The notes beneath the pieces were generated by a model that worked only from the letters and a program-made list of their open reading frames with translations, was not told where the DNA came from and did no database searches. From the NCBI RefSeq assembly GCF_009765225.1, contig NZ_VMSF01000001.1, positions 3,038,001 through 3,102,000 on the forward strand: a DNA stretch of 64,000 nt. Direction: 5' to 3'. Made by a program: the position numbers and the translations under genes. The DNA is from Leifsonia sp. AG29 (GTDB taxonomy: Bacteria; Actinomycetota; Actinomycetes; Actinomycetales; Microbacteriaceae). Positions 56,263 through 64,000 of the stretch are shown piece after piece; positions within the stretch are counted from its first letter, which is position 1, and the number at the start of each line of letters is the position of its first letter.

Positions 56263-57802
56263 GGAACAGAGCCTCCAGGATCAGGATCGAGATTCCGATC
56301 AGGTACGGAATGGCGGCCAGGGGGTTCAGGCGTCGGCGCGAGGCCGGCGATGCGGTGGTCGAGGCCTCGACGAGCGCGGTGCGCGCCGCCGCCTTGACCT
56401 CGGCGCGCGTGGCGAGCGCGGTCGCGGTGGTCACCCCGCCGACGTGGTCGGGGAGCGTCGGAGCGGGGGAGGCCCCCGAGCCGCCGCTGGCGCCAACGCC
56501 GTCGCCGGCACCGGCGTGGCGGGCGATCTCCTCCTCCGAGCTGATGCCCCCGGGGCCGCCCGCGTACGCTCCGGCACGGGTCCCCCATCCGCTGGCGTGC
56601 GCCATGCGGAAGAACCCGAGCAGGCGGATCGGCATGAGGAAGAACGTCGAGACGATGATGAAGACCGGCAGCCGGAAGAAGTCGCTCGGCTTCTCGGACA
56701 GGTGCCGGATCTGCCGGATCGACATGCTGATCACCGAGGAGGTGACCATCAGCGCGGCGACGACGAGCACGCCTCCCTGAAGGCCGTACGACTTCAGGAA
56801 CCCCTCGTAGAAGTTGTAGCCCTGGCCGGTGAGCGACCGGTACACCCAGCCGCCCAGGACGCCCATCAGGAGGAACGGGAGGAGGATGTCCATCACGAAG
56901 AAGAACGCGAGCACCGGGGCGTGGCCGAGCATCCACGGCAGCATCCGGAGCGTGTTGTACTGGCTCCCCCGCGCCCAGCGGAGCTGCTGCTTGAACAGCT
57001 TCTTCACTTTCAGCGGAGCGTCCGTGTAGACGAGGCTCGTGTGCTGATAGACGGTACGATAGCCCTCCTTCAGGGTGAGGTTCGTCAGCGTCCGGTCGTC
57101 GGAGACCTCGAGGAACACGCCGAGGAACTTTTCGGTCATGAACTTGTCCATGACCCGCATCAGGATCGAGCGCCGGAACGCGATGGTCCGGCCCGGGAGG
57201 CAGCCGATCTGGCCGACGACGCTCTGGGCCGGCATCGAGTAGAGGGCGCGCGAGTTCTCGAGCCAGTCCGCCCAGCGGGTGATCCAGCTGCGAGCCGGCT
57301 CGAGGATCCGCTGCTTGGTGGTGACGCCTCCCACCCGCTGGTCGGCGAACGGCCGGACCAGTTCGCTCAGCGTGTTCTCGGTCCAGACCGTGTCGGAGTC
57401 GACGAGGACGGTGATCTCGCCGGTCGACATCCGCGTGCCGATCATCACAGCGTTCCGCTTGCCCGGGATGGGGGTGTGCACCCAGCGGACGAGCGGGGCG
57501 AACTCCTCGCAGACCTCGGCCAGCTCGGGGTTCGGCGCGCCGTTGATGACCACGATGATCTCCCCGGGCCGCTGCTCGACCATCCGGCCGAGGACGTCCC
57601 GGAACAGGTCGAGCGGCTCGTCCACCACGGGTACGACGACGCTGGTCGTCCCGTGGAACTCGCCCGTGTACGGCCGGTACCGGCGCGACATGAGGACCTT
57701 GACGAGCCAGATCACCCAGATCAGGCCCGAGTAGATGGCGAACAGGTAGAACTCGGGATGGCCGCCGAGCATGTGGCGGAGCTGCAGCAGGAAGATGAAC
57801 AC
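56255..57802 (-). CDS. Processive family 2 glycosyltransferase, hyaluronan-synthase-like
   Basis: 515 residues. Two N-terminal helices precede a GT-A domain with SVVVPVVDEP (near residue 55), the metal site VDSDTVW (near 137), FLEVSDDRTLTN with the likely base (near 228), and QQLRWARGSQYNT (QxxRW, near 268). Four C-terminal helices, a Gly/Ala-rich cytoplasmic segment and one last helix follow. This is the architecture of hyaluronan and type 3 capsule synthases, which polymerise UDP-sugars and export the chain. It starts with GTG after GAGAGG. It leads the operon with GH26, ugd and galU. Polymer identity is unknown, but a glucuronate-containing one is likely. Confidence 0.88.
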   Translation of the reverse strand: MFIFLLQLRHMLGGHPEFYLFAIYSGLIWVIWLVKVLMSRRYRPYTGEFHGTTSVVVPVVDEPLDLFRDVLGRMVEQRPGEIIVVINGAPNPELAEVCEEFAPLVRWVHTPIPGKRNAVMIGTRMSTGEITVLVDSDTVWTENTLSELVRPFADQRVGGVTTKQRILEPARSWITRWADWLENSRALYSMPAQSVVGQIGCLPGRTIAFRRSILMRVMDKFMTEKFLGVFLEVSDDRTLTNLTLKEGYRTVYQHTSLVYTDAPLKVKKLFKQQLRWARGSQYNTLRMLPWMLGHAPVLAFFFVMDILLPFLLMGVLGGWVYRSLTGQGYNFYEGFLKSYGLQGGVLVVAALMVTSSVISMSIRQIRHLSEKPSDFFRLPVFIIVSTFFLMPIRLLGFFRMAHASGWGTRAGAYAGGPGGISSEEEIARHAGAGDGVGASGGSGASPAPTLPDHVGGVTTATALATRAEVKAAARTALVEASTTASPASRRRLNPLAAIPYLIGISILILEALFLV

Positions 57803-58147
57803 GGACGGGACCTCTCACGGTGAGTGCTGGTGTTGGCATCCACAGCGCTGGGGATCTGGTCGGTTCGGGTGAGGCCAGTTGTATCGAGCGGAGACGCTGG
57901 CCCACAAGAGGGGCACAATCGGGGGGCTCGGCGTGCCGAGGTCACGGGGATCCTGTGCGTGTCCTCAGAGTCACGGACACACTCGGGCCGAAGCGAACGC
58001 TGCGCGCGTGACGTTTTGCAGAACCGCAGAATCGCAGGTCAGATGCTATTTGCCCGAATGGAGGCGCGCCGCATGTTGCGAGGACGCGCGCCCGGTCCCC
58101 CGCCTGGCTTGTACCCCGAACGAGGCGCCTGGGCCCGGCCTGGGATG

Positions 58148-58180
58148 ATTACGAACTTTTACATGTTCGTAATAGTTCGT
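58148..58180. promoter_or_regulatory. Operator-like inverted repeat ATTACGAAC-N8-GTTCGTAAT with a third half-site
   Basis: Perfect 9-bp arms (58148-58156 and 58165-58173) with an 8-bp spacer; a further GTTCGT at 58175-58180 repeats the right half 10 bp on. It lies 79-111 bp upstream of the lipoprotein start and about 350 bp upstream of the synthase gene. Confidence 0.65.
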
Positions 58181-58245
58181 TCACAGACGGGGACGCGCGC
58201 GGCGCCCCCCGAACCGACCGCTACTGCCCGGATACACCCCGGGGC

Positions 58246-58251
58246 TATGCT
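58246..58251 (+). promoter_or_regulatory. -10 box of the lipoprotein gene (leaderless)
   Basis: TATGCT, 7 nt before the ATG at 58259. Confidence 0.6.
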
Positions 58252-58258
58252 GTGGCGC

Positions 58259-58807
58259 ATGGACGCCAGGACGACCCTCCGCCGTCGGCTCACCGCCGCC
58301 GGGATCGGCGCAGCGCTGCTCGTGGGTCTCACCGGATGCGACCTCTTCGCACCCCAGGAGACCCTCCACAACGCGGCGACCATCGTGGGTGTGAGCACCG
58401 ATGTCGGCAACGTCGCTGTGCGCAACGTCGCGCTCGTCGTCTCAGGGCACAGCACGGGGCCGGCGGCCGTGTCCACCACGCTGATAAACGAGTCGTCCAA
58501 GACCACCCAGCTCCGCATCCTGCACAAGGGGGCGTCCCAGACGATCTCGCTCGAGCCGGACGCGATCCTCCTCATCGGCGGGGGAGGCGTGGGGGGCGAG
58601 ACCGGCTCCGGTTCCGGCTCGTCCGGCGGGTCGACCAGCGCTCCCGGTGCGGCGAGCGACTCCGGCAAGAACATCATCATCCGGGAGCTGAGCTCGACGC
58701 CCGGCGGCCTCGAGCCGATGACGTTCGCGAGCGGCTCGGATGCCGTCACCATCCAGGTCCCGGTCCTCGACGAGCGGCTCCCCTGGTTGAGCACCATCGC
58801 CCCCTGA
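58259..58807 (+). CDS. Small lipoprotein of unknown function
   Basis: 182 residues. The signal peptide ends in lipobox LVGLTGC (Cys near residue 27), so it is tethered outside the membrane. The mature part is a beta-rich domain (VGNVAVRNVALVVSG, VSTTLINESSKTTQLRI) resembling the Ig-like fold of copper-chaperone and other small lipoproteins, interrupted by a Gly/Ser segment (GGVGGETGSGSGSSGGS). No metal-binding Met/His cluster is seen. It shares the divergent region with the polysaccharide operon, so a cell-envelope role is possible but not shown. Confidence 0.78.
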   Translation: MDARTTLRRRLTAAGIGAALLVGLTGCDLFAPQETLHNAATIVGVSTDVGNVAVRNVALVVSGHSTGPAAVSTTLINESSKTTQLRILHKGASQTISLEPDAILLIGGGGVGGETGSGSGSSGGSTSAPGAASDSGKNIIIRELSSTPGGLEPMTFASGSDAVTIQVPVLDERLPWLSTIAP

Positions 58808-58920
58808 TCCGGCGGGCCCCTCGTGCGGCGCCGGGAATGCGCCGTCCGATCGATGTGTTTTCATGGATATAGCTCGGCAATGGAGCCGGTCCATCCATCC
58901 GCATCGAAGGAGCCTCCTCC

Positions 58921-59511
58921 ATGACCATCACCGACCTGGCGCCGCGCAGCGCCGACACGTCCGCCCCCCTGCTGCCCGCCCTCGCCGGGCGCTGGAGCCC
59001 GCGCGCCTTCGACCCGGAGGCGGTCGTCGACGAGACGAAGCTCGCGTCGGCCCTGGAGGCGGCCCGCTGGTCCCCCTCCGCCAACAACTCCCAGCCCTGG
59101 CGCTTCATCGTCGCGCGCCGCGGAACCCCGGCGTTCGACTCGATCGTCGCCAACCTCATGGGCTTCAACCAGGCGTGGGCCGGTTCGGCGAGCGTCCTCG
59201 TGGTCGCTGCGGCCGAAGTCGTCGATGCCGAGGGGACCGAGCGCCGCTGGGCCGCCTACGACCTCGGCCAGGCGGTGGCGCACCTCACGATCCAGGCGCA
59301 CCACGACGGGCTCCACACCCATCAGATGGGCGGCTTCGACGCCGACGGTCTCCGTGCGGCCTTCGATCTCGACGAGCGGTTCCTCCCGATCTCGGTGACC
59401 GCGATCGGCCTGCTCGGAGACGCGGACGCCCTTCCTGAGCCGTTGCGCGCCCGCGAGCTCGCCCCGCGCACGCGGCGCCCCCTCGAGGACGTCGTCGTGG
59501 TCAACGCCTGA
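58921..59511 (+). CDS. Nitroreductase-family protein
   Basis: A 196-residue FMN-dependent nitroreductase fold. Seen: GRWSPRAFDPEAVVDE (residues 23-38, typical opening with RS/SPRAF), the FMN-binding ARWSPSANNSQPWRFIVA (near residue 50), YDLGQAVAHLTIQAHHDGLHTHQMGGFD and the end LPRTR-like APRTRRPLEDVV. It reduces nitro compounds, quinones or a specific metabolite with NAD(P)H; substrate unknown. GAAGGAG 8 nt upstream supports the start. It is followed by a strong terminator. Confidence 0.92.
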   Translation: MTITDLAPRSADTSAPLLPALAGRWSPRAFDPEAVVDETKLASALEAARWSPSANNSQPWRFIVARRGTPAFDSIVANLMGFNQAWAGSASVLVVAAAEVVDAEGTERRWAAYDLGQAVAHLTIQAHHDGLHTHQMGGFDADGLRAAFDLDERFLPISVTAIGLLGDADALPEPLRARELAPRTRRPLEDVVVVNA

Positions 59512-59530
59512 CGAACCCGCCCAGACGCGA

Positions 59531-59562
59531 GAACGCCCCCGTCCGGACGGACGGGGGCGTTC
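59531..59562. terminator. Bidirectional terminator, 14-bp stem
   Basis: GAACGCCCCCGTCC (59531-59544) pairs perfectly with 59549-59562, followed by TGCTTGT, between converging nitroreductase and alcohol dehydrogenase genes. Confidence 0.92.
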
Positions 59563-59568
59563 TGCTTG

Positions 59569-60618
59569 TCAGGGGCGGACGAGCGTCTTGATGGCGCGGC
59601 GCTCGTCCATCGCGGCGTAGGCCTCGGCGATCTCGGTGAGCGGCACCTCCAGGTCGAAGACCTTGCCGGGCTGGATCTTGCCGGACCAGACGTCGGCGAG
59701 GAGCTCCTCCACGTAGTTGCGCACGGGCGCGACGCCGCCGTTCACGCCGACGTTGTTGCCGAAGAGCGGACGGATCGGCAGCTCGGCGCCGCCGTTCGGC
59801 ACGCCGACGTAGCCCACCATGCCGCCCGGGCGGGCGGAGCGGATCGCCTGGTCCATCGACTCCTTCGTGCCGACCGCCTCGAGGACGCAGTCGGCGCCGA
59901 TGCCGTCGAACAGCTCCTTGACGGCGGCCACACCCGCGTCGCCGCGCTCGGCGATGATGTCGGTCGCGCCGAACTCGCGCGCGAGCGCCTGACGGGACTC
60001 GTGCCGCGACATGGCCACGATGCGGGAGGCGCCGAGCCGGGCCGACGCGAGGACGGCGCAGAGCCCGACCGCTCCGTCACCGACGACGACGACCGTGCTG
60101 CCCTCGCGGACACCGGCCGAGACGGCGGCGTGGTGCCCGGTGCCCATGACATCGGACAGGGTGAGCAGGCTCGGGATGAGCTCGGCGCTCGGGTACTCCG
60201 GCGTCGCGACCAGCGAGCCGTCGGCGTGCGGGACGCGCACCTTCTGACCCTGGCCGCCGTCGGCGAAGCCGCCGAGCTTGTCGTCGGCGCCCCACCAGCC
60301 GCCGTGCAGGCAGGAGGTGCTGACGCCGTTGAGGCAGTTCACGCAGGTCATGTCGCAGTCGTAGAACGGCGCGATGACGAAGTCGCCCGGCTTGATGCGG
60401 GAGACCTCCGGGCCGACCTCCTCCACGACGCCGACGAACTCGTGACCGATGCGGTGGGGGGCGTCGGTGGGCGTGACCCCGCGGTAGGGCCACAGGTCGG
60501 AACCGCAGACGCAGGCGGCGACGACGCGCACGATGGCGTCTCCGCCGGTGGACAGGACGGGGTCGGGGACCTCTTCGAGGCGCACATCGCGCTCTCCGTG
60601 GATGACGGTTGCAAGCAT
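59569..60618 (-). CDS. Zinc-dependent alcohol dehydrogenase (MDR family)
   Basis: 349 residues. Catalytic zinc ligands are Cys in VCGSDLW (near residue 37) and GHE (near 58). The structural zinc cluster is Cys-rich (CDMTCVNCLNGVSTSC, about 85-100), and the NAD site is VVGDGAVGLCAVL with a following SRHESR that favours NADP. The substrate alcohol is unknown. ATG at 60618 is chosen because a TAGGCT box lies 7 nt upstream; that box overlaps the stop codon of the amino-acid permease gene. Confidence 0.92.
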   Translation of the reverse strand: MLATVIHGERDVRLEEVPDPVLSTGGDAIVRVVAACVCGSDLWPYRGVTPTDAPHRIGHEFVGVVEEVGPEVSRIKPGDFVIAPFYDCDMTCVNCLNGVSTSCLHGGWWGADDKLGGFADGGQGQKVRVPHADGSLVATPEYPSAELIPSLLTLSDVMGTGHHAAVSAGVREGSTVVVVGDGAVGLCAVLASARLGASRIVAMSRHESRQALAREFGATDIIAERGDAGVAAVKELFDGIGADCVLEAVGTKESMDQAIRSARPGGMVGYVGVPNGGAELPIRPLFGNNVGVNGGVAPVRNYVEELLADVWSGKIQPGKVFDLEVPLTEIAEAYAAMDERRAIKTLVRP

Positions 60619-60625
60619 GGGATCA

Positions 60626-60631
60626 AGCCTA
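60626..60631 (-). promoter_or_regulatory. -10 box of the alcohol dehydrogenase gene (leaderless)
   Basis: TAGGCT on the minus strand, 7 nt from the ATG at 60618. Its first three bases are the TAG stop of the upstream permease gene. Confidence 0.6.
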
Positions 60632-62056
60632 CGCGCGGCGGCCGGGAGCAAGCTCAGCGGCCTCCTCCCCCGGCTCCCTCAACCGGTTGCGCACCGCGAA
60701 CCACCCGACGACCAGGAGGGGGACGACGACGACCACGGCGAGTCCGACGGTGAGCGTGCCGGTCGGCCAGTCCAGCACGATGAGGACCCCGACGACGGCG
60801 AGGAAGGACAGGGTGACGTAGCCGGTCCAGGGCGACCCCGGCATCCGGAACGCCGGTCGCTCGATGCCCGCGACGCGGGCCCGTCGATGCAGCTTCAGCT
60901 GGCACAGCACGATGACCGCCCACGAGGTGAGCAGCCCCACCGAGGTCAGGTTGATGCCGATCTCGAAGGCCCCCGCGGGGACCACGGCGTTGAGCCCGAC
61001 GCCCAGGAGGGCGACGCCTCCCGTGATCAGGATCCCGCCGTAAGGCACCCCCGCGGCGTTCATGCGAAGCGCGAAGCGCGGAGCGGCTCCCCGCTGGGCC
61101 AGCGCCCGGGCGATCCGGCCGGTCGAGTAGAACCCGGCGTTGAGCGAGGACATCGCGGCCGTCAGCACGACGAGGTTCATCACGACGTCGGCGCCCTCCA
61201 CTCCGATGGAGGCGAAGAAGGTGACGAAGGGGCTCTCTCCCGCACGGTAGGCGGTGCTCGGGAGGAGCATCGCGAGCAGCAGCACGGACCCGACGTAGAA
61301 CAGGGCGATCCGCAGGATGACGGTGTTGATCGCTCTCGGGATGGTGCGTTCGACGTCGTCGGTCTCGCCCGCCGCCGTGCCGAGCAGCTCGATCGCGCCG
61401 TAGGCGAAGACCACGCCCTGGACCACGAGCACGAGCGGGATCAGACCGTTCGGGAACAGCCCTCCGGACTCCCCGATGAGGTCGAGGCCGGGCACGCGGC
61501 CGGCGACCGGGGTGCCGAAGACGACGAAGGCGATCCCGATCGCCAGGAACGCGACGAGGGCCAGGACCTTGACCAGCGCGAACCAGAACTCGAGCTCGCC
61601 GAACACCGAGACCGACAGGAGGTTCAGGGCCAGCACCACGGCGAGCGCGCCGAGCGCGAACACCCACTGCGGGATCTCGGCCAGCGCGGGCACGTACCTC
61701 CCGAAGAAGTGCATGTACAGAGCGACGGCGGTGACATCGACGATGCCGATCATCGCCCAGTAGATCCAGTAGACCCAGCCGATGACGAAAGCGAGGCGCT
61801 CACCGTAGAGCTCGCGTGCGTAGGACACGAACGAGCCGGAGTCGGGGCGGTGGACGATGAGCTCGCCGAGCGCGCGGAGGATGAAGAAGGCGAAGACACC
61901 GCAGACGGCGTAGACGACCAGGAGGCCGGGCCCCGCGTCGTGGAGGCGGCCTCCCGCGCCCAGGAAAAGTCCGGTGCCGATGGCGCCCCCGAGCGCGATC
62001 ATCTGGACGTGGCGGCGCTTGAGCCCGCGGCGGTACGAGTCATTGTCCTCACGCAT
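60629..62056 (-). CDS. APC-family amino-acid permease
   Basis: A 475-residue permease with twelve predicted helices. The opening RRGLKRRHVQMIALGGAIGTGLFLGAG (residues 9-35) is the amino-acid transporter signature with the unwound GxG substrate site. GELIVHRPDSGSFVSYARELYG and the ETDDVERTIPRAI loop are also typical of the AnsP/GabP/CycA group. Proton-coupled import of an amino acid is expected; specificity cannot be read. It starts with ATG and is followed closely by the alcohol dehydrogenase gene on the same strand. Confidence 0.93.
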   Translation of the reverse strand: MREDNDSYRRGLKRRHVQMIALGGAIGTGLFLGAGGRLHDAGPGLLVVYAVCGVFAFFILRALGELIVHRPDSGSFVSYARELYGERLAFVIGWVYWIYWAMIGIVDVTAVALYMHFFGRYVPALAEIPQWVFALGALAVVLALNLLSVSVFGELEFWFALVKVLALVAFLAIGIAFVVFGTPVAGRVPGLDLIGESGGLFPNGLIPLVLVVQGVVFAYGAIELLGTAAGETDDVERTIPRAINTVILRIALFYVGSVLLLAMLLPSTAYRAGESPFVTFFASIGVEGADVVMNLVVLTAAMSSLNAGFYSTGRIARALAQRGAAPRFALRMNAAGVPYGGILITGGVALLGVGLNAVVPAGAFEIGINLTSVGLLTSWAVIVLCQLKLHRRARVAGIERPAFRMPGSPWTGYVTLSFLAVVGVLIVLDWPTGTLTVGLAVVVVVPLLVVGWFAVRNRLREPGEEAAELAPGRRA

Positions 62057-62184
62057 GCTGACAGTGAAGCATGTGGAGTTTCAGATGCGAACGGATGCGA
62101 CGGATTGTGTTTCGGTATTCCGGATCGCGCCTGGCCTCGGTCTGGCCCCCGTCTACGGGCCAGAAGCGGAAGGCGCCGGTGCTC

Positions 62185-62190
62185 TAGGCT
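62185..62190 (+). promoter_or_regulatory. Probable -10 box of the GNAT gene
   Basis: TAGGCT 27 nt upstream of the TTG start; GGAAGG follows in the leader. Confidence 0.5.
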
Positions 62191-62217
62191 CTCACCACAC
62201 CTCCGGAAGGCCACCCC

Positions 62218-62610
62218 TTGACCCCTGTCCGCTGCGCCGTCGATGTCGCGCTCCGAGCCGCATCGCCCGCCGACCGCCCGCTGCTCCGCGCGCTGCTCCC
62301 GGCCGCGTCGACGCACGACGGCGAGGCCCAGATCGCGATGGTGCTGGCCGACGGCGAGGCGGTGGGCGCTGTGGTCTACGACAGGTCGCCGGGGCGCGTC
62401 CACCTGGTCGACCTCGTCGTGATGCCGACGCAGCGCGGCCGGGGGATCGCCTCCTCGGCGCTGCGCCTGCTCATCGGGCCGGGGACCATAGCGACCGCGA
62501 CGGTTCGCGCCGACGACCGCAGAGCGCTCGCGCTGTGCGAGCGTCACGGGTTCACGGTCGTCGCGGAGCACGTCGGCCGCCTCCTGCTCGCGACCGGCGT
62601 CGACGACTGA
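62218..62610 (+). CDS. Small GNAT-family N-acetyltransferase
   Basis: A 130-residue minimal GNAT domain: LVDLVVMPTQRGRGIASSALRLL (acetyl-CoA loop Q-R-G-R-G-I-A near residue 72) and the C-terminal RRALALCERHGFTVV. The substrate is unknown. It appears to start with TTG, preceded by GGAAGG 8 nt away and a TAGGCT box before that; no ATG or GTG in frame fits better. It converges on clpB across a hairpin. Confidence 0.82.
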   Translation: MTPVRCAVDVALRAASPADRPLLRALLPAASTHDGEAQIAMVLADGEAVGAVVYDRSPGRVHLVDLVVMPTQRGRGIASSALRLLIGPGTIATATVRADDRRALALCERHGFTVVAEHVGRLLLATGVDD

Positions 62611-62611
62611 C

Positions 62612-62653
62612 CGGGGCGGCCGGCGGTCCGTGCGGACGGGGCCGCCCCCGGCG
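62612..62653. terminator. Probable bidirectional terminator between GNAT and clpB
   Basis: GGGGCGGCC (62614-62622) pairs with GGCCGCCCC (62641-62649), with an inner TCCG/CGGA stem. Confidence 0.65.
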
Positions 62654-62656
62654 CGG

Positions 62657-64000
62657 CTACTCGCGGTCGGCGGCCACCGTCAGCCGGTCGCCCTCCGGCG
62701 CGAGGTCGACCCGGACGAGGTCGCCGTCGCGCACCTCCCCGGCGAGCAGGGCGGTCGCGAGGCGGTCATCGATCTCGCGCTGCATGAGGCGGCGGAGCGG
62801 ACGGGCGCCGTACACCGGGTCGTAGCCGCGCTCCGCGAGCCAGCGCCGGGCGTCGGGCGTGACGGCCAGCTCGAGCCGCCGCTCCGCCAGGCGGCGCACC
62901 AGGCGGTCGATGTTGAGCTCCACGATCTCGCCGAGCTCCTCCTGCGTCAGCGCCGAGAACACGACGATGTCGTCGAGGCGGTTGACGAACTCGGGCTTGA
63001 ACGCCTGCCGGACCATGGCGAGCACCGCCTCCTCTCGCTCGACCTCGTTGAGGGTCGGGTCGACGAGGTGCTGGCTGCCCAGGTTGGAGGTGAGGACCAG
63101 GATCGTGTTGCGGAAGTCGACCGTGCGGCCCTGGCCGTCGGTCAGCCTCCCGTCGTCGAGCACCTGCAGCAGCACGTCGAAGACCTCGGGATGCGCCTTC
63201 TCGACCTCGTCGAGGAGGATCACCGAGTACGGACGGCGGCGGACCGCCTCGGTCAGCTGGCCGCCCTGCTCGTAGCCGACGTATCCGGGAGGCGCGCCCA
63301 CGAGCCGCGAGACGGAGAACTTCTCGCCGTACTCGCTCATGTCGATCCGGACCATCGCCTTCTCGTCGTCGAAGAGGAACGCGGCGAGCGCCTTCGCGAG
63401 CTCCGTCTTGCCGACGCCGGTCGGGCCGAGGAACAGGAACGAGCCGGTCGGCCGGTCGGGGTCGGAGATGCCGGCCCGCGTGCGGCGCACGGCGTCGGCC
63501 ACCGCCTGAACGGCCTTCTTCTGGCCGATGATCCGGCGGCCGAGCTCGAACTCGAGATGCAGCAGCTTCTCGGTCTCGCCCTGCGTCAGCCGGTCGACGG
63601 GGATGCCCGTCCACGCGGCGACCACGGCGGCGATGTCGTCGGCCGTCACCTGCTCGTTCACCATGCGGGGGTGGCTGTGCTCGGCCTGCTCGGCCTCCGC
63701 GAGCTCGCGCTCGATCGCCGGGATCGTCTCGTACTCGATCCGCGACGCCTCCTGGTAGCGGCCGTCGCGCAGGGCGAGGTCGCGCCGGGTCTTGGCCTCC
63801 TCGAGCTGGGAGCGCAGCTCGCCGACGCGGTTCAGCGACGCCTTCTCGGCGCGCCAGCGGGCCTGCAACTCCTCGAGGCGGCCCTCCTGCTCGTGGAGGC
63901 GCTCCCGCAGTTGGGTGAGACGCTCCTTGCTGGCCTCGTCCTTCTCCTTCTTGAGGGCGAACTCCTCGAGCTTCATCCGCTCGACCTGGCGCTGCAGCGT
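62657..64000 (-). CDS. clpB: Chaperone ClpB disaggregase, C-terminal part
   Basis: The gene runs off the right edge; about 448 residues are visible. The first part is the Glu/Arg-rich coiled-coil middle domain specific to ClpB (KEKDEASKERLTQLRERLHEQEG...). VAAWTGIPVDRLTQGE then opens the second AAA+ module, with Walker A GPTGVGKTE, Walker B VILLDEVEKAHP, pore loop EYGEKFSVSRLVGAPPGYVGYEQGG (Tyr of GYVG) and the arginine finger in FKPEFVNRLDD. It rescues aggregated proteins together with DnaK. The middle domain distinguishes it from ClpC/ClpA. No promoter is visible. Confidence 0.96.
   Translation of the reverse strand, partial: TLQRQVERMKLEEFALKKEKDEASKERLTQLRERLHEQEGRLEELQARWRAEKASLNRVGELRSQLEEAKTRRDLALRDGRYQEASRIEYETIPAIERELAEAEQAEHSHPRMVNEQVTADDIAAVVAAWTGIPVDRLTQGETEKLLHLEFELGRRIIGQKKAVQAVADAVRRTRAGISDPDRPTGSFLFLGPTGVGKTELAKALAAFLFDDEKAMVRIDMSEYGEKFSVSRLVGAPPGYVGYEQGGQLTEAVRRRPYSVILLDEVEKAHPEVFDVLLQVLDDGRLTDGQGRTVDFRNTILVLTSNLGSQHLVDPTLNEVEREEAVLAMVRQAFKPEFVNRLDDIVVFSALTQEELGEIVELNIDRLVRRLAERRLELAVTPDARRWLAERGYDPVYGARPLRRLMQREIDDRLATALLAGEVRDGDLVRVDLAPEGDRLTVAADRE

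Larger units (their letters stand above)
57803..58258. other. 456-bp divergent regulatory region
   Basis: No gene is seen here; open frames on both strands lack family features and ribosome sites. It separates the polysaccharide operon (minus) from a lipoprotein gene (plus). It includes one AT-rich island with an inverted repeat (58148-58180). Its length, unusual for this compact window, suggests a complex promoter or a long leader on the capsule operon. Confidence 0.7.

Noticed and set aside
58148-58173. LexA (SOS) box
   Set aside because: Half-sites CGAAC/GTTCG match in sequence but are separated by 8 bp rather than 4, and neighbours are not repair genes.
1-64000. tRNA, rRNA, prophage, insertion sequence
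   Set aside because: No cloverleaf, rRNA, integrase, transposase or phage structural gene was recognised in any intergenic region or coding frame, within the limits of reading by eye.

Overview
The window reads as chromosomal DNA of a high-GC actinobacterium, most likely a member of the Microbacteriaceae (Leifsonia-like). This is inferred from uniformly GC-rich codon use, many genes with a TANNNT -10 box 6-7 nt upstream of the start codon (leaderless transcripts), and actinobacterial families such as DUF3052, DUF6421, the CE1758/CE1759 monooxygenase pair and a septum-formation-type domain. No phage genes, transposases, CRISPR arrays, rRNA or tRNA genes were recognised.

Layout. 1-14.8 kb: the end of purQ and the whole of purL flank a 12-kb block. 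That block holds a carbohydrate-utilisation cluster (GH3 and GH35 glycosidases facing a LacI regulator and an oligopeptide-type ABC importer across two operators) and an ECF sigma factor with a membrane-anchored partner. 14.9-18 kb: an EamA transporter and the two-component flavin monooxygenase/FMN reductase pair. 18-29.2 kb: a cell-surface region with a processive glycosyltransferase, a 1229-residue LAxTG-anchored protein, and two paralogous secreted repeat proteins (820 and 872 residues) on either side of a small GreA/B-like gene.

29.4-46.2 kb is mostly housekeeping: chorismate mutase, SDR, Eis-like acetyltransferase, purA, a TetR / degenerate ABC-ATPase / YhgE-Pip operon, a phosphodiesterase, DUF3052, a TrmH-type methyltransferase, GH25 lysozyme, a HAD phosphatase, pyrE with a 954-residue septum-formation-domain protein, exonuclease III and an SRPBCC protein. 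46.3-48.6 kb: an SDR and a methyltransferase separated by an unusual array of ten ATTCGGCACGAAT-type motifs forming five hairpins. 48.8-52 kb: a tightly coupled DUF6421-SDR-aldolase operon, then a strongly structured intergenic region.

52.3-57.8 kb: a synthase / anchored GH26 / UDP-glucose dehydrogenase / UDP-glucose pyrophosphorylase operon that has the gene order of streptococcal hasABC with a GH26 gene inserted. It is probably an exopolysaccharide or capsule operon and faces a lipoprotein gene across a region containing a good operator-like inverted repeat. 58.9-64 kb: nitroreductase, zinc alcohol dehydrogenase, amino-acid permease, GNAT acetyltransferase and the C-terminal part of clpB, cut by the window edge.

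The best candidates for undescribed biology are the hairpin array near 47.5 kb, the has-like operon with GH26, the paralogous surface repeat proteins with a shared upstream inverted repeat, the DUF6421 operon, and the structured RNA candidate near 52.1-52.2 kb.
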